Shown here: one piece after another, positions 1 through 12,300 of the stretch | How the letters are laid out: each line of letters begins with the position of its first letter | How positions within the stretch are numbered: the stretch's first letter is position 1 | Assembly: GCF_963966145.1 (NCBI RefSeq) | Contig: NC_091051.1 | Span: 4,712,001 to 4,776,000 of the forward strand | Length of the DNA: 64,000 nucleotides | Direction: 5' to 3' | Source: Tenebrio molitor | Lineage: Eukaryota > Arthropoda > Insecta > Coleoptera > Tenebrionidae | Notes under the pieces: model-generated | Database searches by the model: none | What the model was told of the DNA's origin: nothing | Seen by the model: the letters and a program-made list of their open reading frames with translations, nothing else | Program-made: the position numbers and the translations under genes

Positions 1-3000
1 AACAGAAAATGAAAATCAAATATGTAAATAGTAAAATTAGAAAACTAATAAAACTTTAGAATAGAAAAATGTTTAATTCGGCAAATTCCAATTTCGATTT
101 TTTTTCTCTCTAAACATAGACCATCCCTGTGTTCTTAGAATTTTTTTAGATTCATCTGTTTAGAACTTTTGTAGGTTTTTCCAAAAAATCGCAATTCAGG
201 CTTAATTTGTGTATGAAAAATAAAAAGAGATAAATGTGTACAAAAAAGAAAAGAATGACCTAGTTGGTAAAAGATTAAGGAATTAGAGAAACTAAAAATA
301 AAATACCTACAAAAAAAAAACCAAAACGGGAGGCAAGAAGAAATTTAATGAAACTAGAGGGAGGCCACAGTAAATTTAAAAAATTCTCAAAAGGGTATGA
401 AAAAGGCTCTTGAATTGTAAAAGACATCGATAATAAAATTTGAGAGGCAGAACCAGAAAACCAAAACCAGGTAAGTAACAAAATTAGAACATTTACGAAA
501 TAGAAATTTGGAAAAATTTTCGGTAATTGTTCACTTTAACTACTTCTGGAATTTTTGCGTTTTTTCTGGCTAGACAGCCACAGGGCGTCCTCCTAGATCG
601 TGTCCCACCACTCAAACCTTGTGCAAATGCCTTTTTTTTTCTCATTTGTTGTGTTTCAAGGTCGCGTCAAGGTCGCGCCAAGTCTTAGTATAACTAAAGT
701 GTAAGGAAAATTTTCATTTGCACAAGGTTTGAATGGTGGGAAACGATCTAGGAGGATGCCCTGAGACTGTCTAGCCAGAAAAAACGCGAAAATTCCAGAA
801 GTAGTTAAAGTGAACAATGACCAAATTTTCTCCAAACATCACGATATTTTTAGAACTCTTATTGATTTCGTTAATATCTATGTATTTCTGTAATTATTTT
901 CAAAAAGCAATCGTTCAAGTTTCATTAAAAAGAAAAATTCCATGGTAATTGTGACGGTTTACTGAGTAAAGTATACGACAATTTTTCAAAATTTCCCAAA
1001 AAATTATCGAAAAAAGACAAATTAATATTCTTTAGCTATAAATTGTATTGATAACCTAATTACATTACATTTTTGATTTACAATGCAAAAATTTCCGATA
1101 ATAATGCGGAATCTGGAAAAGTGCCCCGAATGCTTGCAACGTTTCCACGTTGAATGGCAAGGGAAATCCTATAAATTAACTAACTCTCACTAGCACAATA
1201 AATATAAACTAACAAATTTTGATTTTAATTACGTTCAAAAAGCCAACTAGGCTCTGATGGATCTTGATAAAAATTTTGAAAAGTTGGTATAATTTTTACT
1301 AAAGTTAGTCAGAACAAAATATACTGTGCACTCTAAAAAAATATATGCAATCTTTGTCAACCGTTAAGTTTTTCTATTAGCGGTTAGAGTACTTAAATAT
1401 GTTTCTTTGTCCAAAACAATGTTTAAACTAGGGCTGCCAACTGAACCATAGAAGCGGTACCCTCTGAAGAACGGTACTTGGCAACACTGACAAAACGTCT
1501 TGAACGGTGATAATAAAATGTTACTGTTGACTTTTAATTGCCATTTTCTTATTCTTTAAATAAGCTGCCTAAAGACCATACGTGGAGCATAGTGGTACCT
1601 CTGAAACATTGCTAAAATAGACAACAAATTTGTAGGTGTCCAATATAATTTTTTTATATTCAACATCAAAGAGATAATCAAGTGCCCGAATCAAATCAGT
1701 ACCCATGAAATAATCAGCTGTTTTGCAAACTTTGAATGCTTTAATTTTTTATTAAAACATCTAATAAAACTATGTGTGTATGAATTTTTTTCTCAATGGA
1801 CTATTTGAGCAAAAGTAGTACCTACGAGTACTTGCAGTACTACTGGTGAAATAGGAAATGCATAAATAGAGAATCAAATCTGACAAGAATTTTGCTCAGT
1901 TTTAAAACTCTAACGAATTCTTGCTTGCAGACTCTCAAGTACTCTCAGTACCTCAAGAATTTAGCCACAATTTTTTTCTTTCCCTGTCTATTTTTTGCAG
2001 AAACTTTTCTGAAATATTTGTTTTACTCTATAAATGCACAAGAAGTAGTACTGCATTTTGCTCGACTGCAACGGTACTACTAACGTTGCGCTTTCAACTC
2101 TTTAACCTTCCTCCACGACCAGAACAATCCGAACCTATCTAGCCTCGGACCACCAGCACAAGCCCCGATGTAGCTCCGCAGCGATATTGCGATAACAACT
2201 TGTCATCCATCATAGTTGTGGACGAGGACACTTCTTTAATGAAGCGACAGCCGCCTGGTACTCCAGTCATGTTCAGATAATGAGAGGAATAATATCGAAT
2301 GCAACATAATTAGCCCATGCCCAGATAAAAATTTCTATTTAATAGATACGTCGGGATGTTATAATAACAATCACTGAAATAATTGACACTGACGAGGGGC
2401 GTTGTTGCCTTTTTTTCTTCGCGTCGGAGCGCACCGTCGTCGTTTTTACCACGACGAAAGTATATTTTATGCATCGACAACTTGTCCGATTCACTTGTTT
2501 GGATCAAATGTTCCCGGACAGCATCCAAAGGCCCCACACGCTACGCATGTTATCTAACAGAGCCGTCGTCTTCAAAGGAAGAATGCCGTGATGATGGCCG
2601 ATCAAGGCGGACGAGACGGGGACAATCGCGATTTGGTCAGTTCGTTGCACCACCAGATTGCCAACAGTTAAGTTGTGACAAGGGGGGCGGCGAGTTGACT
2701 GGGCCACCAGAAGAAGTGGTACCAGAGCAAAAACGGTACCAAATAAGAAATCTTTCATTGTTTTTAATTTTGACAGCAAGGAGAAAAAATTCTTTTTATT
2801 TTTTGTCGGTACTGCTCACTGTTTGGTCTATTGTGGAACGGTACAAAATTTACATAAAAGTGTCTTCTGGCCTCTTGAGTTCTTCAAGCCTCTTGGTAAA
2901 GCCAGCTTTGTGTGATTTGCTACTCCCATAGACGGTGGCAAAATGTTTTGAAATTCCATCACGACTTCATTAGCCGACCATTTAATCCCAGTTAACACTC

Positions 3001-4724
3001 GTACCAAGGCAAATTTCGATTTCGAACAATTAATCAAATAAACGTCCATAATGAGCAAAACGAATCTAGTGAATAGGCATTCAACAAGCTAAAATGATTT
3101 ACGGTGTGAATGTAGTACCTTACACCCATCCTACCTCCTGAAAAGGTGCTATTCTTTCGCAACCACTTCATCCATCTCTTTTTCCGTATGCCCCAGACAA
3201 AGAGAGACGCGATGATTGTCCCTCCTCGATATCTCCATCTCTTGCCGGGATCGAGGCCACAACACGACGAAGAAAGAGCGCGCAACGAGGCTACCATCAA
3301 ACAGTAGCCGATCATTACAAACCATGAGGCAATAACAACTAAGTAAATACAATAAGAAGCCGCCTCAATAGGGGCAGATTTGTTAGACACGTTACTTGTT
3401 ACAGGGAATAAAAGACTTTTTCTTGGCTTTTTTCCTTTCATAAAGCCGACACCCACGGAATTTTTCCATGAGAACGCGAAACACACTAAAACAGTAGCCC
3501 CCACGAAGACGTTATTTACTTGGCAATCTCATGCTTGATTAGGGGCGACTGCGGGGGGCCCGACAGGTAGCTCCGTGTAATAAGCACCAGCAGGGGGTTG
3601 GTATAATTGCCGTTGTCTGAAGAGGGTACACTTACGAAGAGAAATCTAGCCGTCACGAAATGCAGATGCCCCAAAGATGGCAGTTTTGACGAGATTTTTT
3701 ACGAAGTGTGTGGGAGGAGGTGGCGATGGCGCAAATTAAGCGATTTTCGATTACTTCATTAGTGGGGTGTGAACGGAAGTGGCGGCGCAGGGGCGGATTT
3801 AGTGACAGCGGGTCCCAAATATCAAAATTGGAACCAAACGAACAACTTTTCAGTTGCTAGGTTATTGATAGGGAATTTTAGATAAAACTAAATCCAACCG
3901 CAGTTGGTAACTCTCGGAGGCGCCATTTTGGCAGAAACGTCTCGCTGACTCTCTGACGTAACGACTTGCGCAAACGTTTTTCGACGTACACTGTGTGCGC
4001 ATTCTATCAAATTTAGTTTTGGTACAAAATTTCCGAATTCAAAAAGAAAATGCTTCAAGTTGAGATCAAACGGTTAATATTGACTTGTTTCGAGGCATTT
4101 ATTGAAGCCAACGCAAAACAACTGACAAAGACGAACATCACCAATAAAGTTAACTCTATTTGTGCTACTTTGTTGTACATTTTGGCTAGTGTTGTAGTTT
4201 GATGCCTTCTGCCTTTTCATCCCCTATAAAACATTTTTCTGAACTTATTGTTTCTTGCTGTCTAATTAGTTTTTATCTGAAAATATTTTTACGAATCAAT
4301 GCAAATTAATTGAAAGGTCTGATTACCTACCTTTAGTAGTTCCCAGGATTTTTTCGCGTTTTTCTTACTGCCAAATGACTCATTTCCTTCATTCTTCATT
4401 TAGTTATATTGGGAATTGCATGAGATGATTTTGAGGTTTTGACATTTAATGATTTGTACCTGGACATAACCCCACTTTTCAAGAGACGTGATCACAGAAT
4501 CAGACAGACATTTTTAGTTTCTCCTACTACAAATATTAATTTCCGTTATTAATATTGACAAATACATTGAGATCATTGCTTTACCACCATTGTTTTGACA
4601 ATTTTGACATTTTCACATCACGTTTACATCACACAAAAATTTAGTGCAAAACGTAGATATGCAGCTCACAGCTAAACAGCGCCTACTATTTTTTCCGTTG
4701 CGACCACAATCAAAGTAGATAATA
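1..4724. other. Gene-free AT-rich stretch
   Basis: I see no supportable gene here. The open frames are short, lack recognisable domains and do not join through plausible splice sites into a conserved protein. The stretch contains one clear foldback element (listed separately at 522-822). Between about 1440 and 3120 there is an unusual number of GTAC and GGTACC words. It could be intergenic DNA or part of a long non-coding 5' region of the gene at 19492; the sequence does not decide. Confidence 0.6.
522..822. mobile_element. Foldback MITE with 8-bp target duplication
   Basis: The two ends are near-perfect inverted copies of each other. Left arm about 522-632 begins GGTAATTGTTCACTTTAAC; the reverse complement of the right arm about 712-822 begins GGTCATTGTTCACTTTAAC, and the match continues for about 105 bp with few mismatches. 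The word AAATTTTC occurs directly outside both ends (514-521 and 823-830), as expected for an 8-bp target-site duplication. There is no coding capacity. Length, long terminal inverted repeats and an 8-bp duplication fit a non-autonomous DNA transposon. Superfamilies with 8-bp duplications include hAT, P and Merlin; the GG start hints at Merlin-like, but this is inference. Confidence 0.85.
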
Positions 4725-4780
4725 TACAGGGTGTCTCAAAATTCACAGCCCATGAGAGAATCCAATACCTCTACTTAGAT
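4725..4780. repeat. Dispersed repeat end, TACAGGGTG type
   Basis: The stretch opens with TACAGGGTGTCTCAAAATTC, a terminus style common on mariner-like and MITE elements in insects. It continues into a 34-nt segment (4744-4777) that recurs at 7971-8004 with one mismatch. No second terminus was found nearby, so this is probably a truncated copy. Confidence 0.55.
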
Positions 4781-7580
4781 CACCAAAAATTCCCAACATT
4801 TTTCTGTTCTTTTATCAACGAAACATTTTTGTCTTTACTTATTTTATTTTACACTTCTTACAGTTAATTGAAGAAGACTTATTTCGAAATATTTTTCGAA
4901 ACAGGTCCTGACCCAGATCTTCTCCTGACGGTGTTAATTAAAAAATTCTCTGAAAAATTGTCGGTGCTCAGTCAACATTTTTGAATGCAAACTGCCCCAA
5001 GATCGTCCACGCACGAGATAACATCCCCCCAGTCCGTCCCTGCTCCGAGCCTCGTGTCGTTTTAATTACTTCGTGTAAGATATTATGCGGTTAAATCTAG
5101 TGTGAAGAAAGACCCCTATCATAAGAGTAACAAGAAAAAAACTCTTCCAACCCAACCTCTTGATTTTTGCCCCGACCTGCTCTAATTAGTCCTGCCAACA
5201 TAATTACGAGTGTCGTCCTTTTTCGCCGCCACAACCGTTGCATTATTTATCGCCAACCTGAATTGTAAGCCACGCCGTCGTGAATTAATAATCGCAATTT
5301 CAAAAACAAATACATACAACACTACACTCCAATTAGGCAAACTAGCCGACCGATTTCGACAAATTACATTTGGACAAACTGAAAAAGTAATTTTATGGTA
5401 GACAAACCGGCGAATTCAATTACCGCCGACCCGAAATTAACAACAAACAGGACAAAGACGCGGTCCCGGAATTGTAACAGTTAATCTCGATGACTCCATC
5501 ACCTGTTGTGCACGATGAATGAAACCAATGACGATTGTCTCTTGAATGGCTTGATTAGCTGGTCACGATTAAATTATACTCGTCGAGCTTCAAAGCCTCC
5601 GACCATAACTGTGTTCTCGTTAGATGGAAAAAACGGACCGTTTCACGACAATAAATTCGGAAATCTCGATTGTGTTGTCGACGTGGTTAACCAACCGAGG
5701 TAATTTAATTATCCAAAGAGTGCTGATTCCGTATTGCGACACCCCCGAACAGAAAGACACGCCAAAATGGCACTCGATTTCGCAAAAAAACAATCACAGG
5801 AGGCTATTCCGCGAAAAAAACTTGAAAAATCAAGTAGGTCTGGATTGTTGCGAGTGGCGACACCTGCGGGCCAACGGCGCAAGTGACAGCTCACCAGGAA
5901 CCTCCGCGAGAACTGTTTTACCGGCTGAGCAACAAGCGAAAGGTGGCACCATGTGTAATCTGGTAAAGGTGAACATCACAGACCATGAGCATGATGGAGA
6001 AGATCTCTGTTTTTATTTTTTGGGTCTTCACAGGTACCTCTAATTTTGAATGTAACAAGTTGTTGGTTGGGATTTGTCTCCGAAAGTTTCGGTTTCAAGG
6101 AAGAGGGACTTCAGGACCGCAGGTTCGAGAGGATACGTCCGATGTATCGATTAAGTGAAATTTTCGTAAGTGACGTCTGGAAGCAATCGAGTGGGGTTTC
6201 ACAAGAGTTTCATAAAAAATTCATGAACGGAGGTATCGACCTGACGGAGCTGGCAGCCCTTCCGAATTAGAATTTGGTCGGCTGCGGCGGAAAAATATTA
6301 AAAAAGGAAGGAGATAAGATGATTGGAATAATTGTCAAGAGGAAAGACATCGCAAGGTTACGTAAAATAACTAGTTGGGTGTTATCAACTTATCAATTAT
6401 TATGAAGGTTGTTTTTTTTTGGGAGGAATTATATAATTTTTTGTTTGTGGAATTATAAATGAATCTTGATTTGTACAAGGCGGTGCAATCGCGCACACTG
6501 CAGGAGTGAAAGAATTGGTTATTTTGAGCGATGGATAAAACGCAGTAGAGTTGTTTTGGGCGAGATAAAAAATTGTAGTAAAGGAGAAAAGATAAATAAA
6601 AATCGCAGAGCGATTAATTGGCAATCTCTTGTAAATTTGCAGCGTGTCTGATCCACAAAAACACAAATCGCGTTGCATAATGGCGACCCAGTTTGCCGCC
6701 GCAAGAAGTTGAATGCAAATTCGACTCTACCATTAATCCCAACCATTATTGTTGTTTGTACAACAAAATCGTTATCTTGTCCAGCGGACGTCCAAGGCTA
6801 CGACTCAATTATTTTTCATCGCTATCACCGACACAATCCATATTCATGCGTTGCACAATTCTCTATTAATTTCACCACTCGTGCTAAAAATTCTCCCACG
6901 CCCCCGTCAATCAAACTGTCACAACGCATTTGACATGACAAGTCAAATGTGCAGTGGTCCATTGAAACATGACCGTCGTGAACAGCATCATGGATGAATT
7001 CGCAACGCCACGGTGAGTTTATCTGTTCAAGTTTTCTCCAGATGCGCCGCGCCGATTGTGATTACACGGTTTGACAAGTAGGAAATGATTGAATTAGGTT
7101 AGGATTGAAAAATGACGGATTTTTATTGGGGCTCCGAGAGTCAAAGTTCGAGAGGTTTTGCGGCGAAGGTCAACAGCAGCGCTGTTGAATTGTTGGTCGT
7201 TGTCTTGTAGCCACCGTTTTGTGTTTGGCTAACCTAGTTACAGTCAAAGGACCTGCTAATCATATTTTTGAAAAGAATCAATGGGAAAGGTGTGGTTTTG
7301 TGGTTTTGGTAATGTTGTTGCGACATTTTGAGATCAATGTAAACGTAAAGAAAATAGAAGAAAAGACCTCAATTAAAAATGGAACAGTTACTGAAGATAC
7401 TGGTGAAAAGTGAAGAGAAAAAAGTGAGAGAAGGCACTGTTGTGAAGCAGAAATAAAATTGCAAAGTGGAAAAATATTTAATTAACAACAATGAACTAGA
7501 AAAACTTTACTTGCTATCAAAAAAAATTGTTCTGATCTGTGAAGAGTTTTAAGATTTTTAAAATTTAATTTGACAAGGAT

Positions 7581-7710
7581 TTCCTTTCAGAGGAAACTGT
7601 TTTCTTTAAAGCTCTTGATATTTTTCAAATTTGCAAGAATTGGACTTCCTTTCAGAAGAAACTGTTTTTGTTCAAGCCTTTGATATTTTCCAAAAAAGGT
7701 GAATAAATTT
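7581..7710. repeat. Diverged two-copy tandem repeat
   Basis: The word TTCCTTTCAG followed by AGRAAACTGTTTT occurs at 7581 and again at 7646, a period of about 65 bp. The following text (CTTGATATTTTTCAAA versus TTTGATATTTTCCAAA) also matches. This is a simple local duplication with point changes; no function can be read from it. Confidence 0.7.
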
Positions 7711-7970
7711 AAATGATAATTTACAAAGACACAAAGTTGATAAGAGAAGAATGCAGCAAGGTAGAAGTCTTGGATTTTGTCATGGACTATGAGTCATATC
7801 CTCGCAAACGACGAATATCGGTCTCAAGTAGGCGCTACAAACCGACAGGAAAACATCGTCATTTGTTACGTCAGTGTGGTTTCTCTCGTAATGTAGTCGA
7901 TGTTTTCAGTTTTCATTGACAAATTCTTCACTGGTTTATCACTCCGCCTTCGCCCAGATATTTCCAAGGT

Positions 7971-8004
7971 CACAGCCCATGAGAGAATCCAACACCTCTA
8001 CTTA
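7971..8004. repeat. Second copy of dispersed repeat at 4744
   Basis: These 34 bases match 4744-4777 with one difference. Here the copy is not preceded by the TACAGGGTG end, so it is an internal fragment of the same repeat family. The flanks of the two copies do not match. Confidence 0.7.
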
Positions 8005-9399
8005 TTCTTGGAGTAGATGTGTTAAACGTAAAAAAATCTGTTGTTCTAAAATGAAGAACCACAAAGCCGATTCCGTTGAGTAACTCTGTGACATCCATTA
8101 AAAATGATTTGTTATGCAGTTAACACGATAACAAAAATACTTCCTCCTTCCATTTATGCAAAAGAAATAATTTCGATTTTGTTGAGAGTAAAAGTTCTGC
8201 ATTTGTAGGAGCAAAGATTAAACAGTTCTTCTAGTTTTTGTAAAATGAATGATGCGAATTACGTCGCTGTATTATACAGCAGTAAAAAGTTCTGGATGAT
8301 AAAACCCAAAAAGGTACAACAAAATTGTTGACGTATGATGTAACAGTAGATTTTTTTCCATGCTGAGTTACTCTCTGATTGATTACTTTGGATACACCAA
8401 CATGGGAATTATGTAAGAGTGCTCTGTAACCTTCTTGAATCATTATCTGTGTTAATAACTTGAAAAATTTTACCAACATCAGTGCACATCACGATTTCAG
8501 AGACCGTAACAGATGGTAAGACTAAATAATCTGAAGGTTAGCACGTCCAAAACAGGTCCTTGAGAAACTCCAGATTAGCCATCACACTTAAAAAATCCGA
8601 AATTTTGCCGAAGACGTTCCGTTTTTACAAAATCGATTTCCTCATTGATATTTTTTTGAAATGACTGTTTTTAATGGGTGGGAATTGTTGGTCAGAAAAC
8701 AATCACTCTTGAGGAAGAGACAAATTTTTCACTCCTCATTTGGATTTTAGTTCAGAGGACTTGATAGAAAAAGAAAATTTTGTTGAAATATGGACACTTA
8801 TCTTGCAGTGGAAGTGGAACGTGAAGTACAAGAAATTGCTATTTACGAGGGTGGGTCATTCTAAGATTCACCATAAAAGTGAAGGATCTGGAAAACTTTT
8901 TTAAAAATCTCAAAATCTCTTCAGTTCAACATATTTCGTCAATTCAATACTGAAGAGCTTGGTGATGTCAGAAAATGTTTTTTTTGCTTCAACACTTTAT
9001 CATAGAGCAAATGGATACCACGAATTTAATTTTGGAACCACTGAGAACAAGTTCTGGCGAGCAGAGAATATCTCCCTACTGGAGAGTTGTCCTGATGAAG
9101 CAGTTCTTTTTATCCAGATTTTCTTTTTTTGCTTCACAATATCGCTTACCTTACAACAATTTAAAGCATTCATCAGAATCCCAAAAGCTGTTGTAAGTTT
9201 AATCACAAAAAGCAACGAGGATAATAATTACACGAGGGATGAAAAGGCCCTTTAGTGCACGACGTGATGTCTCAGTTATTCAATCATAAATGAAATTTGT
9301 TCAAAAAGACACCAAAACAGGACACACTAGATTTGTCTTTTTGCTCATAACACGGATCAATGTGACAAAAAAAATGTTACCATGAGCCATTAAACAAAC

Positions 9400-12300
9400 C
9401 TTCTCTGACTTGCCTGTTAATTTTCTGCTTCCTCTGGAGCCCCACTTTTCGACGTTGCATTTTGGCTCCTCCTGCCGCCTTCCCGAAATTTTTCCGTCCT
9501 CGCAGCAACTTCAATTCTCGCTAAGAGCAACGACTTTGCCGTCAGCAATGTTTACAAACTGCAAATCCACTTTCGTAATAGTCGCAGTGTCGAGAGAGGT
9601 GCGCTCGCGATGAAGCCCAAGAAGCGCTACTCCAACCACCAGGTAGATTTTTGCACAATTTAGTCTTTTCGGGGGTGGAGTATAGAGCACGGTTGCCGCG
9701 ACTCCTCCCCAAGTCCGGTCATTATCTCCGTCGTGGGTCCGGTTCGGGATGCTCCAACAGTATAATTAGCGACTCGAGTGACGTTTCGGATTTCGCGTGC
9801 CCTCCTCATGGATTGAATCGGCGCTGACGCAAACCAGTCGCCCTTGACTGAGAGACCTCTTCGCGGTGGGCACCGCTAACCTTTAGAACGTTGCGATACA
9901 GCCGTTATGCAAGAAGAGATCCCATTTTTTTCGAATCGGTCGTGACCTCATCGAATCGAAAGCGACAGTGACCCAGAATGGCGCGTGGAAAAAATGAAAA
10001 GCGAGCGGGAAAAAGAGACAATTCGTGGCGGCCTTCACCTTTCGGACACTGTACAGGATTGAAGTTGTTTTGAGTGGATTTTTTTTTTTTTTTGTTGATT
10101 TGTAATTAAAATGTGCGGCCTTCGCCACTTGAACATGTCACAATCGTCTGCTTTTAAACGGTTGATTTATCGGCGTTTGTCAATGCTGCGGAGATATTGG
10201 CAAATTCGGCGCGGATGGAGTGATAAGCGGTTGCTGTCGCGGAAACGTGACGAAATGTGGTCACATTTGGGGTGGAAAAGGAATCTGGTGGGATTGTGGT
10301 CGCTGCGCCTTTATTTGCAACCATTTGATCAATGGGTTTGTATTGCGTACGACTGGCGCTTGACATTTGACTTAATGCCTTGTTCAAAAAGAATTGTGCA
10401 AATTGAATAAACCTAGAAGGAATAAGAAAGGACTGGTTGAAAACGCTGTGTCAGATTTTATGCCAAAAAATATTAGAAGGAAGTAACGAGCGTTCAAAAA
10501 ATTTGTAGTCAAGTCGGGGTTTTGACATTTAGTCAAAGTTTAGTTAAAACAACTCTAGTCACTTAGTCCTAAAAAGAACTGTTTTTTACAAAAGAAATAA
10601 TTCACACCATTGCTTGTTGGCTGAATAAATGACATTTGATATCTATGGTTTGACAGCTGATGACGATAAAAACAAGATCACTTGAGCCTGTAAACTGACA
10701 TATCAATAGCATATGAAAAATGAAATAGACTGTCAAAAAAAAATTTTTTGTGTCTTGGCAAGTACGTGAAACTCCTTGAGGTTGTGTCTGGAAATTACGA
10801 GAGAATTAATCCTTAACGTGAGACAAAGGAAATTAAGCTAAAGAGGTCACAATAGCGATTAAATTTTTTCACATTTTCGATAAAAAAAATCGAAAAAACT
10901 AAATATGAATGGATGTCCAGAAATATTTTTTACAAATGATTACATTCTTAGAATTGATGGATGGTACATCAACAAATGTGACGCATCTGAGAGTGTCTCG
11001 TTTAAATATGTACCCTCAAGCAGAAATTTGAGATGAAATTCTTTGTTTGGTTTCTGAGGAGAGAAAATATCGCGCGTTCAAATGAAATCCTGGGCTGAGC
11101 AGGCGTTGGAAAAATTAAACGGTTTAGAACAGTGTAAAGTTTGAATTTCCCGCCGTTTGACACGAATGACATTTGTTTATGTTAATCGGGACATAATTGA
11201 ACATGTTTGTTTTCAGCATTGCTTTGAGAATAAGAATCGTTACGTTATTCTATTTTTAATGTAAAACATTGCAAAGAAAGAAAAAAAAGAAATTTTTTTT
11301 GGCTCTAAATTTTAGGTTAGCTGTCAACATGCTCCAATTAATTTACGCATTAAAAAAACACAACAATTGACAGTTTCCAACGCTTTCCCACCCCAGGATT
11401 TCATTTGAAACCGCGATACTTATTTGCGTGACAAGGGAGGAAAGTGTCGTTTTCTCCCGGGTGTGGAATTTACCCAAGGGAGGAAATGATATTTTTTACT
11501 TCAGAGTTATACCTACACCTGAATTTTTTACACACTACACATTCGTTCCGGTGGTGCTTCTGGAGAAATCATCACAAAGTATATCGTGAAAGACTAATTA
11601 ACAAATAAAGTGTGCTATTTTGATAAATCTAATCTCATTAGAAATTATAACTTGTTAATATGTCAAAGATCTACATCTACCAACTGTTGAGTTATGTTGG
11701 TGAAGCAATGAATATCCCCATAATCCTTTCTAGTAACTGAAGACGATACAAGTTGGCACAACTGATATGACATTTAGCTGAATTAATGCATGTGCTGTAA
11801 AAAATCTAAATTCAACGAAATGCCGGAAAAAGAATTGAATTTATTAAACAGGAAATTAAACGTAAATACGGTGTACGCAAAAATTGAAATTTAACCTAAC
11901 TTTTCATGTCTCCCTAAATCCTAAACCAAAATTCAACAGCGTTGCCACGTGGGTCTCCGAGGAAATATCTCCGTAAGGTTCTATTTTTAGGTTTTTAAGA
12001 AAATATTTGTGACCTAATATTGACAAAATAAATGTCACTGTTATAAAAATGATCAAATCCTTTCCTAGAACAAAGGATTTTTTTTTGGGATGTCAAAGCC
12101 TTTCTCCATCATCACACGAATTTGTTTTGTCCGTAATTCTTAACAAGGAAAATTATTTGAATTTTCCTGTCGTCTTGCTTTTGTCAGGAACAAGAAATAA
12201 TCAATCATTGTGATACTTAGGGGAACAAGTAACCTTAAACCACCCCAGCTTTCCAATTCCAATTATAGTAATTGTACTCGTACAGTAAGATTTATTATCA

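Larger units (their letters stand above)
4781..9399. other. Gene-free stretch with repeat scraps
   Basis: No gene is supported. Frames are short and have no family resemblance that I recognise. Apart from the tandem and dispersed repeats listed at 7581 and 7971, I see only AT-rich unique sequence. Confidence 0.55.

Noticed and set aside
2383..3504. Overlapping frames of up to 182 aa on both strands
   Set aside because: No domain or motif was recognised and frames on both strands are equally open; treated as noise.
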